64,000 nucleotides of DNA from Afipia sp. GAS231 (GCF_900103365.1 NZ_LT629703.1:4712001-4776000), one strand, 5' to 3'. Positions 43,346 to 52,698 are shown, numbered from the stretch's first letter. Notes: generated by a model from the sequence alone, not told the origin. A program made the numbers and translations.

Positions 43346-44325
43346 CATTCAGCCTGCAACGCCGCGGCCTCGCCCAGATCATAGCCTTGCTGGTGATCCT
43401 CGCGGTCGACCGTATGGTTTCGCCGCAATTCTTCGACCTGCGGATGCAGGACGGTCGTCTGTTCGGCAGCCTGATCGACGTGCTCAACCGCGGCGCACCG
43501 GTCGCCTTGCTTTCGCTCGGCATGGTGCTGGTGATCGCGACGCGCGGCATCGATCTGTCGGTCGGCGCGGTGATGGCGATATCGGGAGCGATCGCCGCCA
43601 GCCTTGCCGACCGGCACGGCGTGCCGCTGGCGATTGCCGCGGCACTCGGCGCCGGGCTGCTGTGCGGGCTATGGAACGGCTTTCTCGTCGCGGTGCTCGG
43701 CATCCAGCCGATCGTCGCCACCCTGATCCTGATGGTCGCCGGCCGCGGCATCGCCCAGCTCATTACCGAGGGCCGCATCGTGACCTTTACCGCTGCCGAC
43801 TTCGTGTGGCTCGGCAACGGCGCCGTGCTCGGCGTCCCGGTGCCGGTCGTGATCGTACTCGGCATGCTGGCTGTCACCGGCGCGATGGTTCGTGGCTCCG
43901 CGCTCGGCCTGCTGATCGAGGCGACCGGGGGCAATGCCCGGGCAAGCGAACTTGCAGGGATCGGCACCCGCGCCATGATTCTGGCGGTCTATGTCTGGTG
44001 CGGCCTGTGCGCAGCACTTGCCGGCGTCATCGCCGCCGCCGACATCATGGGCGCCGACGCCAACAATGCCGGGCTCTGGCTCGAGCTCGACGCCATCCTG
44101 GCGGTCGTGATCGGCGGCACATCGCTGTTCGGCGGCCGCTTCAGCCTGGTGCTGGCGATGGTCGGCGCGCTGATCATTCAGGCGATGAACACCGGCATCC
44201 TGCTGTCGGGCTATCCGCCGGAGTTCAACCTTGTGGTCAAGGCGGCTGTCGTGCTGATCGTGCTGTTGCTGCAATCGCCGCGTCTTTCCAGCGCCGGAGC
44301 GGCGCAGTGGAGGACGCGCTCATGA
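43342..44325 (+). CDS. ytfT: Galactofuranose ABC transporter permease
   Basis: A 327-residue membrane permease of the BPD_transp_2 family: VLVIATRGIDLSVGAVMAIS near residue 65, LIIQAMNTGILLSGYPPEFN near the end, about ten helices. ATGA junctions at both ends couple it with ytfR and yjfF. It forms the channel together with YjfF. Confidence 0.92.
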   Translation: MTFSLQRRGLAQIIALLVILAVDRMVSPQFFDLRMQDGRLFGSLIDVLNRGAPVALLSLGMVLVIATRGIDLSVGAVMAISGAIAASLADRHGVPLAIAAALGAGLLCGLWNGFLVAVLGIQPIVATLILMVAGRGIAQLITEGRIVTFTAADFVWLGNGAVLGVPVPVVIVLGMLAVTGAMVRGSALGLLIEATGGNARASELAGIGTRAMILAVYVWCGLCAALAGVIAAADIMGADANNAGLWLELDAILAVVIGGTSLFGGRFSLVLAMVGALIIQAMNTGILLSGYPPEFNLVVKAAVVLIVLLLQSPRLSSAGAAQWRTRS

Positions 44326-45365
44326 GGAGACTGCCGCCGGCCGCCATCACCGCGATGGTTCTGATCATCGGATTTGCACTCTGCGCGACGCAGTTTCCCA
44401 ATTTTGCCTCTACCCGGGTGGTCGCCAATCTCTTCACCGACAATGCCTTTCTCGGCATCGTCGCCACCGGCATGACCTTCGTGATCATTTCCGGCGGCAT
44501 CGATCTGTCGGTTGGTTCGGTGATCGGATTCACCACCGTCTTCGTCGCTGTTATGGTCGAGCGCCTCGGCGTGCCGCCGCTGGTCGCTTTCGTCGCGATC
44601 CTGGCGCTGTGCGCCGCCTTCGGCGCGACCATGGGCGCGATCATCCACGTCTTCGACATGCCGCCCTTCATCGTGACGCTGGCAGGCATGTTCCTCGCCC
44701 GCGGCAGCAGCTTTCTGATCTCGACGGAATCGACGCCGATCACCGCGCCGATCTACGCGACGGTGTCGGACTTCGCGCTGCGGCTGCCCGGCGGCGGCCG
44801 GCTTACCGCGATCGCGCTCATCATGCTAGCGGTGGTGGCTGCCGGCGCCGTGTTGCTGCACTTCACCCGCTTTGGCGCCAACGTCTACGCGCTCGGCGGC
44901 AGCCGCGTCACGACGGCGCTGATGGGCATTCCGGTCGGCTCCATGACGGTGCGCATCTACATGCTGTCCAGCGTTCTTGCCGGCCTCGCCGGCATCGTGT
45001 TCTCGTTCTACACCGCGGCGGGTTACTCCCTGTCCGCGGTCGGCGTCGAACTCGATTCCATCGCGGCGGTGGTAATCGGTGGCACCTTGCTGACCGGCGG
45101 CCAGGGGTCGGTGATCGGCACCTTGCTGGGCGTTCTGATTCAGGGCCTGATCCAGACCTACATCAATTTCGACGGCACGTTGTCGAGCTGGTGGACCAAG
45201 ATCGTGACCGGCATGCTGCTGTTCGCCTTCATCGGCCTGCAGCAGGCAATGCTCGGTATTGCTCGGCGCGCCCGCGCCGCCAAGGCAGGAGCTTTGACGC
45301 CGGGAGTTCTGAAGCCAGAAGTTTTGAAGCCGGAAGTTTTGAAGTCAGGAGTTTTGAAGCCATGA
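44322..45365 (+). CDS. yjfF: Galactofuranose ABC transporter permease, repeat-extended C-terminus
   Basis: The second permease of the YtfQRT-YjfF system, 347 residues: TFVIISGGIDLSVGSVIGFT, GGSRVTTALMGIPVGSMTVR, and LLTGGQGSVIGTLLGVLIQG. The last 25 residues are unusual: five tandem pentapeptides of the form (G/E)VLKP encoded by 15-bp units (45288-45362). The final unit runs into the overlapping ATGA start of the FadR gene. The normal family end lies just before this tail. The tail probably faces the cytoplasm. Confidence 0.92.
   Translation: MRRLPPAAITAMVLIIGFALCATQFPNFASTRVVANLFTDNAFLGIVATGMTFVIISGGIDLSVGSVIGFTTVFVAVMVERLGVPPLVAFVAILALCAAFGATMGAIIHVFDMPPFIVTLAGMFLARGSSFLISTESTPITAPIYATVSDFALRLPGGGRLTAIALIMLAVVAAGAVLLHFTRFGANVYALGGSRVTTALMGIPVGSMTVRIYMLSSVLAGLAGIVFSFYTAAGYSLSAVGVELDSIAAVVIGGTLLTGGQGSVIGTLLGVLIQGLIQTYINFDGTLSSWWTKIVTGMLLFAFIGLQQAMLGIARRARAAKAGALTPGVLKPEVLKPEVLKSGVLKP
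45288..45362 (+). repeat. Five 15-bp tandem repeats at the yjfF 3' end
   Basis: Units GGAGCTTTGACGCCG, GGAGTTCTGAAGCCA, GAAGTTTTGAAGCCG, GAAGTTTTGAAGTCA and GGAGTTTTGAAGCCA follow each other without gap. They encode GALTP-GVLKP-EVLKP-EVLKS-GVLKP. The array ends one base into the next gene's ATG. Confidence 0.92.
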
Positions 45366-46156
45366 TTTCCCCGCTTGTCGTCATCCGGACGCGGCGCGCG
45401 CATTCCAACCACGCCGAGGTCGCCCGCAGCATCGGCGTCGACATCATCGCCGGCCGCTACGCCGAAGGTGTCCGCCTGCCGGGCGATGTCGAGCTCACGG
45501 CGATGTTCGGCGTGTCGCGGCCGGTCCTGCGCGAGAGCGTCAAGACGCTGGTGGCCAAGGGCCTGCTCACCACCAAGGTGCGGGTCGGCACCGTCGTGCG
45601 CGAGCGCGGCGCCTGGAACATGTTCGATGCCGACGTGCTGGCCTGGCATCTCGATGCCGGTATCGACCGGCGCTTTCTCAACGATCTCGCCGAAATACGT
45701 CTCGCCGTCGAGCCGCGCACGGCAGCACTTGCGGCGGCCCGCCGTTCCGAGGCTGACATCACCGAGCTGCGGCGGAGTATGGAGCGGATGCGGCGCGAGC
45801 CCTCGGACTCGGTCGCCTTTGCCGATGCCGATCTCGCTTTGCACCTGGCGGTCGCCAACGCCTCCGGCAATTTGTTCATGCGCTCGATCGGCAACGTTAT
45901 CGAGGCGGCGCTGCGGGCCTCGTTTCTGCTCAGCGCGCCGGTCGAGACCCAGGACCGGGAGACGGTGCTGTCGTGGCATCAGCGCATCGTCGATGCGATC
46001 GTCGGCCAGGACGCCGAAGCGGCAGCGGCGGCGATGATCGAGGTCATCCACAATGGATTGCGCCGCCACGAGGGATCGGTCCCCGGACACGAGGTGTCGG
46101 TCCAGGAATCCGCGCCGGCGTCGTCCACGGCGGTTGAGCCCGGTGAGAAATCATGA
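45362..46156 (+). CDS. FadR/GntR family regulator of the galactose operon
   Basis: A 264-residue FadR-type regulator: winged helix with EVARSIGVDIIAGRYAEGVR, LPGDVELTAMFGVSRPVLRE, then an all-helical FCD domain with metal-ligand residues (DLALHLAVANASGN, SWHQRIVDAI). It is embedded in the operon by ATGA overlaps on both sides, so it likely represses the operon in the absence of a galactose-derived ligand by binding the dyad at 40424 (inference). Confidence 0.9.
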   Translation: MISPLVVIRTRRAHSNHAEVARSIGVDIIAGRYAEGVRLPGDVELTAMFGVSRPVLRESVKTLVAKGLLTTKVRVGTVVRERGAWNMFDADVLAWHLDAGIDRRFLNDLAEIRLAVEPRTAALAAARRSEADITELRRSMERMRREPSDSVAFADADLALHLAVANASGNLFMRSIGNVIEAALRASFLLSAPVETQDRETVLSWHQRIVDAIVGQDAEAAAAAMIEVIHNGLRRHEGSVPGHEVSVQESAPASSTAVEPGEKS

Positions 46157-47085
46157 GCCCGCTTCGCATCGCCATCGTCGGCTTCGGCAAGATCGCGCGG
46201 GACCAGCATGTGCCGGCGATCGCAGTGACCGAAGGCGCGATGCTGGCCGCGGTCGCCGACCCGAACGCCGCGCTTCCCGGTGTGCCGCATGCGCCGACGC
46301 TCGCAGCGCTGCTACGCGACGGCCCGCCGATCGATGCGGTGGCGGTGTGCACGCCGCCGCAGGTGCGGCGCGCGCAGGCTGCGCTGGCGCTCGCGGCGGG
46401 CAAGCATGTGATGCTGGAAAAGCCGCCCGGCGCCACCGTCGGTGAAATCGGGCCGTTGCTGACCGCAGCGGCGGCGGCGCGGCACGCGCTGTTCGCGACC
46501 TGGCATTCGCGCTTTGCGCCGGCGGTCGAGCCGGCGCGGCAACTGCTGGCCGGCCGGCGGATCACTGCCGTCCGCATCACCTGGAAGGAAGACGTGCGGG
46601 TCTGGCATCCCGGCCAGGACTGGATCTGGCAGCCGGGCGGGCTTGGCGTGTTCGACCCCGGCATCAACGCGCTCTCGATCCTGACGCGGATTCTGCCGCA
46701 GCCATTGTTCGTGACGTCGGCGGATCTTTGCTTTCCGGCCAATCGCGACGCGCCGATCGCGGCCACGCTCGCGTTGAGCGATGCCGCGGGATTGCCGATC
46801 TCGGCCGAATTCGATTTCCGCCAGACCGGTCCGCAGAGCTGGGACATTCACTTCGACACAGATACCGGACCGGTGACCTTGTCGTCGGGCGGTGCGAAAC
46901 TGTCTGTCGGAAGCGAACAGCACGTCGATGCTATCAAAGCAGAATATGCCGGGCTCTACCGGCGCTTCGTCGAGCTCACCGCGACCGGCGAGATCGACGT
47001 CGATCTTGCGCCGCTCCAACTTGTGGCCGATGCCTTCCTGCTCGGGCGACGTCGGACGGTCGAACCATTCGAGGATAAGGCATGA
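46153..47085 (+). CDS. Gfo/Idh family dehydrogenase, likely D-galactose 1-dehydrogenase
   Basis: A 310-residue NAD(P)-dependent sugar dehydrogenase. The Rossmann motif is IAIVGFGKIARDQHVPAI, the conserved EKPPGATVGE follows, and ATWHSRFAPAVEPAR and VWHPGQDWIWQPGGLGVFD contain residues typical of galactose 1-dehydrogenase relatives. It should oxidise galactose to galactono-lactone. Position between transporter, mutarotase and lactonase genes supports this. Arabinose or fucose dehydrogenase is an alternative. Confidence 0.85.
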   Translation: MSPLRIAIVGFGKIARDQHVPAIAVTEGAMLAAVADPNAALPGVPHAPTLAALLRDGPPIDAVAVCTPPQVRRAQAALALAAGKHVMLEKPPGATVGEIGPLLTAAAAARHALFATWHSRFAPAVEPARQLLAGRRITAVRITWKEDVRVWHPGQDWIWQPGGLGVFDPGINALSILTRILPQPLFVTSADLCFPANRDAPIAATLALSDAAGLPISAEFDFRQTGPQSWDIHFDTDTGPVTLSSGGAKLSVGSEQHVDAIKAEYAGLYRRFVELTATGEIDVDLAPLQLVADAFLLGRRRTVEPFEDKA

Positions 47086-48164
47086 ACCGGCTGTTGACGC
47101 CCCGCGTGGCACGTTCGTCCTTCGGCGTGATGCCTGACGGTAGCGAAGTGGAATGCATTACCTTGCGGGACGCCGACGGCCTGGAAGCCCGCATCATGAC
47201 CTATGGCGCTTCCTTGCAGACCTTGCTGGTGCCGGATGCCGCCGGCCGCCGCGACGACATCGTGCTCGGTCATGACACGTTCGATCGCTATCTCGCCCGG
47301 CGGCAATATTTTGGCGCCACCGTCGGACGCTATGCCAACCGCATCGCCGGCGCGCGTTTTGCGCTCGATGGCGCCGTGGTGCAGCTTGCGGCCAATAACG
47401 GCGCCAATGCGCTGCATGGCGGGCCCGAGGGTTTCGATCGTTATAATTGGCGGATCGTCACGATCGAGGAGGGCGCGCGTCCGGCGGTCACGCTGGCGCG
47501 CACCAGCCCTGACGGTGAAGAGGGCTATCCCGGCACGCTGGAGGCCGAGGTCACCTGGCGCCTGACCGGCCCGATGGAGCTCTCGCTCGAGATGACGGCG
47601 CGAACCGATCGCCCGACGGTCGTCAATCTCACCAATCACAGCTTCTTCAATCTGGCCGGCGCGCGCTCGGGCCGCGATATTCTCGATCACCGCCTCACGG
47701 TCGCCGCGGATCATTTTCTTGGCGTTGACGCCGGCGCCATTCCGCTGCCGGAGCCGCCTTGTCCCGTTGCCGGCACGCCGTTCGATTTCCGCGCCGGCGC
47801 AGATGTCGGCGCGCGCATCCGCGACGACCATCCGCAGCTACGAACCGGCCGCGGCTACGATCACAATTTCTGCCTTGCACCGGCAAGCGGAGAATCCCGT
47901 TTCGCCGCGCGGCTCGCCGATCCGAAATCCGGCCGGGTGATGGAGCTGCACACCAATCAGCCCGGCTTGCAGGTCTATTCGGGAAATTTTCTCGACGGCG
48001 GCATGCCCGGAAAAGGTGGCCGGCTTTACCGGCAGTCCGATGCCATCTGCCTCGAGCCGCATGCCTGGCCCGATACGCCCAACCGGCCCGATTTTCCTAC
48101 CGCGCGGCTTTCGCCGGGCGAGATCTATCATCACAAGACACTGTACCGGTTCGCAACGGCATGA
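47082..48164 (+). CDS. galM: Aldose 1-epimerase (mutarotase)
   Basis: A 360-residue GalM-type enzyme that interconverts alpha and beta anomers of galactose, so that the dehydrogenase gets its preferred form. Hallmarks: YANRIAGARFALDG, NNGANALHGGPEGFD with catalytic His, LTNHSFFNLAG, YDHNFCLAP and LEPHAWPDTPNRPDFP with the acid. It overlaps both neighbours by 4 bases at ATGA. Confidence 0.93.
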   Translation: MNRLLTPRVARSSFGVMPDGSEVECITLRDADGLEARIMTYGASLQTLLVPDAAGRRDDIVLGHDTFDRYLARRQYFGATVGRYANRIAGARFALDGAVVQLAANNGANALHGGPEGFDRYNWRIVTIEEGARPAVTLARTSPDGEEGYPGTLEAEVTWRLTGPMELSLEMTARTDRPTVVNLTNHSFFNLAGARSGRDILDHRLTVAADHFLGVDAGAIPLPEPPCPVAGTPFDFRAGADVGARIRDDHPQLRTGRGYDHNFCLAPASGESRFAARLADPKSGRVMELHTNQPGLQVYSGNFLDGGMPGKGGRLYRQSDAICLEPHAWPDTPNRPDFPTARLSPGEIYHHKTLYRFATA

Positions 48165-49078
48165 CCGGGAATGCGATGAACAGTGACGTGGCGATGGAAG
48201 AGGTCCCGACCGCCGTACTCGGTGACGAGCGGTGCCACCTCGGCGAGGGACCGACCTACGATGCCGCCACCGACACGGCGTGGTGGTTCGACATTGTCGA
48301 GCGCCGGCTGTTCGAGGCGCATCTCGGCGGTGGACGAACGACGATCCATTCCCTCGGCGTGATGGGCAGCGCGCTTGGGCGCATCGACGCGCATCGCCAG
48401 CTCGTCGTCGCCGACGACGGCCTTTATGTTCGCGCACTGGCGGATGGACGAATGGAACTGTTCCGTCCATTGGAGGCGGATAATCCCGCGACGCGGTCGA
48501 ACGATGCAAGGGTGCATCCGTCCGGCACGTTCTGGATCGGCACCATGGGACGCCGCGCCGAACCCGGTGCGGGCGCGATCTATGCCCTTCATCGCGGCGA
48601 GCTGTCGCTTCTGTATGGCGAGATCACGATTCCGAACGCGATCTGCTTTTCACCGGATGGTGCCGTCGGCTATTTCGCTGACACCGGGAAGAATGTGCTG
48701 TTCCGTGTCGACCTCGATGCGGCGACCGGCTTGCCGCGCGGCGCACCGGTGCCGTTGGTTCGCCGACGCGGCGGCGGCGGTATCGATGGCGCGGTGGTCG
48801 ATGCCGACGGCCTGATCTGGAATGCGCGCTGGGGCGGCGGCTGCGTCGACGTCTACAGCCCGCAAGGCCGGCACCTGCGCAGCCTGCGCGTGCCGGCACG
48901 GCAGTCGAGCTGTCCCGCCTTCGTCGGTCGCGATTTGTCGCGGCTGCTGGTGACCTCGGCCTGGCAAGACATGGGAGACGACGCCAGGCGTGCCGATCCC
49001 GACCATGGCCGCACCTTTGTGCTGGATGTCGCCGCGCGTGGCCGGCCCGAACCCGAGGTGAAACTCGCGGCGGCTTGA
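48161..49078 (+). CDS. SMP-30/gluconolactonase family lactonase
   Basis: A 305-residue six-bladed propeller of the SMP-30 family that hydrolyses sugar lactones with a divalent metal. Visible: CHLGEGPTYDAATDTAWWFD with the metal-ligand Glu, SNDARVHPSGTFWIGTMGRR, IPNAICFSPDGAVGYFADTG and VDADGLIWNARWGGG. ATG 48161 overlaps the galM stop. It would open galactono-lactone to galactonate, the last step of the pathway present in this window. Confidence 0.9.
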   Translation: MTGNAMNSDVAMEEVPTAVLGDERCHLGEGPTYDAATDTAWWFDIVERRLFEAHLGGGRTTIHSLGVMGSALGRIDAHRQLVVADDGLYVRALADGRMELFRPLEADNPATRSNDARVHPSGTFWIGTMGRRAEPGAGAIYALHRGELSLLYGEITIPNAICFSPDGAVGYFADTGKNVLFRVDLDAATGLPRGAPVPLVRRRGGGGIDGAVVDADGLIWNARWGGGCVDVYSPQGRHLRSLRVPARQSSCPAFVGRDLSRLLVTSAWQDMGDDARRADPDHGRTFVLDVAARGRPEPEVKLAAA

Positions 49079-49085
49079 TGCGGCG

Positions 49086-49643
49086 CTACGGATCGAGCTC
49101 GGTATCCCAGTATAAATAATCCAGCCAGCTATCGTGCAGATAGTTCGGCGGGAACAGCCGCCCGTTGCGGTGCAGTTGATGCACGGTCGGCGCGAACGGG
49201 TGTTGCCTCGGAAACATCCGTGCCTGCTGCGGCGTCAAATTGCCCTTGCGCAGATTGCAGGGCGAACAGGCCGCGACCACGTTTTCCCAGGTGGTCTGGC
49301 CGCCCTTGCTGCGCGGGATGATGTGATCGAAGGTGAGGTCGTTATGCGCGTGGCAATACTGGCAGACGAAGCGGTCGCGCAAAAAGACGTTGAACCGGGT
49401 GAAGGCGGGGTGGGTGGTCGGCTTGACGAAGGATTTGAGCGACACCACGCTCGGCAACTGAATCTCGAAGCTCGGGCTGTGCACCGCGCGGTCGTAGTGC
49501 TCGACGATGTTGACGCGATCGAGAAACACCGCCTTGATCGCGTCCTGCCACGACCAGAGAGACAGCGGGTAATAACTCAGCGGCCGGAAATCCGCGTTCA
49601 GCACCAGTACCGGCCAACCGCCTTGCGAGACATGTGCGTTCAA
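49086..49643 (-). CDS. HNH endonuclease
   Basis: A 185-residue protein with an HNH nuclease domain in its C-terminal half: FVCQYCHAHNDLTFDHIIPR, then ENVVAACSPCNLRKGN. The two CxxC pairs bind a structural zinc, and His-Asn-His form the catalytic core. The start is TTG at 49643, supported by AGGAGC 5 bases before it on the mRNA. Found widely in Alphaproteobacteria as an orphan gene. It is not linked to a restriction system here. Confidence 0.88.
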   Translation of the reverse strand: MNAHVSQGGWPVLVLNADFRPLSYYPLSLWSWQDAIKAVFLDRVNIVEHYDRAVHSPSFEIQLPSVVSLKSFVKPTTHPAFTRFNVFLRDRFVCQYCHAHNDLTFDHIIPRSKGGQTTWENVVAACSPCNLRKGNLTPQQARMFPRQHPFAPTVHQLHRNGRLFPPNYLHDSWLDYLYWDTELDP

Positions 49644-49741
49644 GTAACGCTCCTGACTCCCATGTTAGCTGCGAAGCAGCATTGCGTCTGCATACTACAG
49701 GCAGCGTGACGGGATTGTGAAGAGCGTTCCGGGCCTTATCC

Positions 49742-51589
49742 GTGGCCGCCATGATCCTGCCCAATTGCGTCACCGGCGCAAACACCGCTAAACCGGGCGC
49801 CAAGCCGCTTGCCGCAGACGGACCCCGCCAAATGACCACCAAGAGCCGCTATCTGGAGGCGCCACGCCGGCTGCGGGCTTTCGTCCGCGCGCATGAAATC
49901 AGCCTGGTAATCCTGGCGGCGCTGATCGGAACCATCAGCGGGGCGGTGGTGGTCGCCATGAGCGTGGCGGTCGCGGGCCTTCACGCCGTACTCTTCAATA
50001 TTTCGATCCGGGAACGGCTTTCGAGCCAGCTCTCGATCGAGCCGCTGCGGGCCCTGCTGGTGCCGAGCCTGGGCGGGCTCGTGCTCGGCATCGCCTTCCT
50101 GCTGATCGCGCGCTGGCGGCCGGCGCGCGAGATCGACCCGATCGAGGCCAATGCCCTGCATGGCGGGCGGATGTCGTTTCGCGGCAGCGTGATCGTGGCG
50201 CTGCAGACGATCTGGTCCTCCGGCGTCGGCGCTTCCGTCGGCCTCGAGGCCGGCTATACCCAGCTTGCCAGCGGGCTTGCCGCCTCGCTGGGGCGGGGAT
50301 TTCACCTCCGCCGGGCCGACCAGCGCGTCATGGTCGGCTGTGGTGCGGCGGCGGCGATCGCCGGCGCGTTCGGGGCGCCGCTGGCCGGCGCGTTCTATGC
50401 CTTCGAGCTGGTGATCGGCGGCTATACGCCGGCGAGCCTCACGCCGGTCGGGGTAGCGGCCGTCGCCGGCTACTTCGTCACCCACGGTTTTTCGGCGCTG
50501 TCGCTCGGCATCGGCATCGAATCGTTCGGCGAGGTGCGCGGCCGCGACCTCGCCATCGCTGCGGTGTTCGGGCTGCTGGCGGGACTGTTCGGGATCGCGA
50601 TCATGCGCGGCGTGGCGCTGTGCGAGACCTTGCTGACGAGGATACGTTTGTGGGCGCCGCTGCGCCCGGCGCTGGGCGGTCTCGCCGTCGGCGCCATGGC
50701 GCTGTTGACGCCGCAGGTGATGTCGTCCGGTCACGGCGCGCTGCATTTCACCGGGATCGTCTCATTGCCGCTCGCGGTCATCGCCGGCGTGTTCCTGCTC
50801 AAGGCGCTGGCCTCGATCGTCTCGCTCGGCAGCGGTTTTCGCGGCGGACTGTTTTTTGCAACGCTCTTGATGGGCGCGTTGGGCGGCCGGCTGTTTGCCG
50901 CCGGTGTCGACGCCATCGTGCCGGGCTTCCACCTCGAACCCAGCGTCTATGCCGTGATCGGCATGAGCGCGCTGTCGGCTTCGGTGGTCGGCGGTCCCCT
51001 GACGATGTCGTTCATCGCGCTGGAATCCACCGGCAATCTCTGGCTCACCACCGCGGTGCTGGTCGCGGTTATCATCTCGACACTGATCACCCGCGAACTG
51101 TTCGGCTACTCCTTTGCCACCTGGCGGCTGCATCTGCGCGGCGAGACCATTCGCAGCGCCGCCGATGTCGGCTGGATCCGGGACCTGACGGTCGGACGGC
51201 TGATGCGGCCTGACCTGACCACGGTGAATGCCGATATTCGAATCGCTGAGTTCCGGGCCAAGTTTCCGCTCGGCTCCAAGACGCAAGTGGTCGCAGTCGA
51301 CGGTGAGGGCCACTACGCCGGGCTGGCGCTGGTCGCCGAAGCGCACGCGGCCGATGTCGATGAAGACAAGGGCCTGATCGATATCCTGCATCACCGCGAG
51401 GTGGTGCTGCACCCCGTGATGAACATCCAGGAAGCCATTGCCGTTTTCGACGCGGCGGAAGCCGAATCGCTGGCGGTGGTGGAGGCCGGCGGCGAGCGCC
51501 GCCCGATCGGGACCCTGACCGAGGCCCACGCCATGAAGCGCTACGCGGAAGAATCCGAACAGCGCCGGCGCGAGGCGGTCGGGGACTGA
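49742..51589 (+). CDS. ClC family chloride channel with CBS domains
   Basis: A 615-residue ClC-type channel or antiporter, about 12 helices: SSGVGASVGLEAGYTQ (gating Glu region), GAFGAPLAGAFYAFELVIGG, and GSGFRGGLFFATLLMGALG. The C-terminal cytosolic part forms a CBS pair (MRPDLTTVNADIRI, and VMNIQEAIAVFDAAE). The channel core starts around MTTKSRYLEAPRR at 49832, which may be the real start; the first 30 residues from 49742 lack similarity I can recognise. Stand-alone gene. Confidence 0.85.
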   Translation: MAAMILPNCVTGANTAKPGAKPLAADGPRQMTTKSRYLEAPRRLRAFVRAHEISLVILAALIGTISGAVVVAMSVAVAGLHAVLFNISIRERLSSQLSIEPLRALLVPSLGGLVLGIAFLLIARWRPAREIDPIEANALHGGRMSFRGSVIVALQTIWSSGVGASVGLEAGYTQLASGLAASLGRGFHLRRADQRVMVGCGAAAAIAGAFGAPLAGAFYAFELVIGGYTPASLTPVGVAAVAGYFVTHGFSALSLGIGIESFGEVRGRDLAIAAVFGLLAGLFGIAIMRGVALCETLLTRIRLWAPLRPALGGLAVGAMALLTPQVMSSGHGALHFTGIVSLPLAVIAGVFLLKALASIVSLGSGFRGGLFFATLLMGALGGRLFAAGVDAIVPGFHLEPSVYAVIGMSALSASVVGGPLTMSFIALESTGNLWLTTAVLVAVIISTLITRELFGYSFATWRLHLRGETIRSAADVGWIRDLTVGRLMRPDLTTVNADIRIAEFRAKFPLGSKTQVVAVDGEGHYAGLALVAEAHAADVDEDKGLIDILHHREVVLHPVMNIQEAIAVFDAAEAESLAVVEAGGERRPIGTLTEAHAMKRYAEESEQRRREAVGD

Positions 51590-51600
51590 TCAAGTTCACT

Positions 51601-51692
51601 CCGTCATGCCCGGCCTTGTGCCGGGCATCCACGTCTTGCGGTCTTGCAGCAAGAGAAGACGTGGATGGCCGGGACAAGCCCGGCCATGACGG
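51601..51692. repeat. REP-like palindromic repeat
   Basis: The left arm CCGTCATGCCCGGCCTTGTG and right arm ending CCGGCCATGACGG are complementary over most of their length, around ACGTCTT/AAGACGT inner arms. Located between convergent genes, it could also terminate both transcripts. Confidence 0.82.
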
Positions 51693-51729
51693 AAAATGAT
51701 TCGATCGAGTCGCTTTTTCGCCCGCCGCT

Positions 51730-52698
51730 CTAGATTTTCTCCAGCTTCTGCAGGCAGCGCGCGACCCCAACCTCCGGCGGCATTGGCGTGTCCGGGTGGC
51801 TGGTCTTCCAGTCGGTGACGCCGACCTCGCCGAGATAGATGTCGCCCCTGGAATCCACCGCGATACCGTGCGGGGCGAGGAATTTTCCGGCCTCGATGCC
51901 TGGGCCGTTCTCCCCGCCGAGACGCGCGATGCGGTTGCCCTTGGCGTCGACGATCGAAAGCCGCGGTCCGAGGTTCGGCGACTTGCGGTTGACCGCCATG
52001 CCCGGACCGAGTTCACCGATGATGAAGGTCGGCTGCTTGCCGCCGCAGCGGCACAGTGCGCAGGGGCGATGGAGGTTGTTCCACTGCGTCTCGTATTTGC
52101 CGTTGCCGTCGAACACCTGCACGCGGTGGTTCTCGCGGTCGGCGACATAGACATACCCGTCGGCATCGGTCGCGATGTTGTGCACGATGTTGAACTGGCC
52201 GGGATCGGTGCCGGGTTCGCCCCAGGTCTTCAACAGTCTGCCGTCGGGCGAATATTTGTGGACGCAGGCATTGCCGTAACCGTCCGAGACGTAGATCTCG
52301 CCCTGCGGCGACAGCGCGGTATGGGTGCAGCGGTGAAACGGCTCGCCGCTCATGAACGGCGCCGGCTTGTTCGGGATGCCGATCGTCATCAGCACCTTGC
52401 CGTCGGTCGAGCACTTGCGCACGGTGTGGTCGCCGTCATCGGTGCAGTAGAGATGGTCATCGCTGTCGATATGCAGGCCGTGGGCGCGGTTGAACAGCCC
52501 TTCGCCCCAGCTCCGAAGAAAATTGCCGTCGCGGTCCAGCACCACCATCGGATGGGCGCCGCGGTTGAACACATAAAGGCGGTCCTTGCTGTCGACCGCG
52601 ACGGACGCGACGTCGGTGAGGCTCCAGCCGTCAGGGAGTTTCGCGAAATTCTCGACGACACGGTAGCGATGGTCGCCTGAGCCGAGAATGGCCGGCAT
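51730..52698 (-). CDS. NHL-repeat beta-propeller protein
   Basis: A 322-residue protein with at least five NHL-type blades: VASVAVDSKDRLYVFNRG, HGLHIDSDDHLYCTDDGDHT, ALSPQGEIYVSDGYGNACV, NIATDADGYVYVADRENHRV and HGIAVDSRGDIYLGEVGV. The fold is like peptidyl-glycine alpha-amidating lyase or Vgb-type lyases; the exact reaction cannot be read. No signal peptide. It ends 37 bases after a REP-like repeat. Confidence 0.83.
   Translation of the reverse strand: MPAILGSGDHRYRVVENFAKLPDGWSLTDVASVAVDSKDRLYVFNRGAHPMVVLDRDGNFLRSWGEGLFNRAHGLHIDSDDHLYCTDDGDHTVRKCSTDGKVLMTIGIPNKPAPFMSGEPFHRCTHTALSPQGEIYVSDGYGNACVHKYSPDGRLLKTWGEPGTDPGQFNIVHNIATDADGYVYVADRENHRVQVFDGNGKYETQWNNLHRPCALCRCGGKQPTFIIGELGPGMAVNRKSPNLGPRLSIVDAKGNRIARLGGENGPGIEAGKFLAPHGIAVDSRGDIYLGEVGVTDWKTSHPDTPMPPEVGVARCLQKLEKI

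Noticed and set aside
43248..44321. N-terminal 358 residues of the long ORF that ends with YjfF
   Set aside because: Out-of-frame reading of ytfT; the real yjfF starts at the ATG at 44322.
49086..49643. HNH gene as part of a defence or restriction system
   Set aside because: No methyltransferase, helicase or other defence gene nearby; this is a common stand-alone alphaproteobacterial HNH gene.
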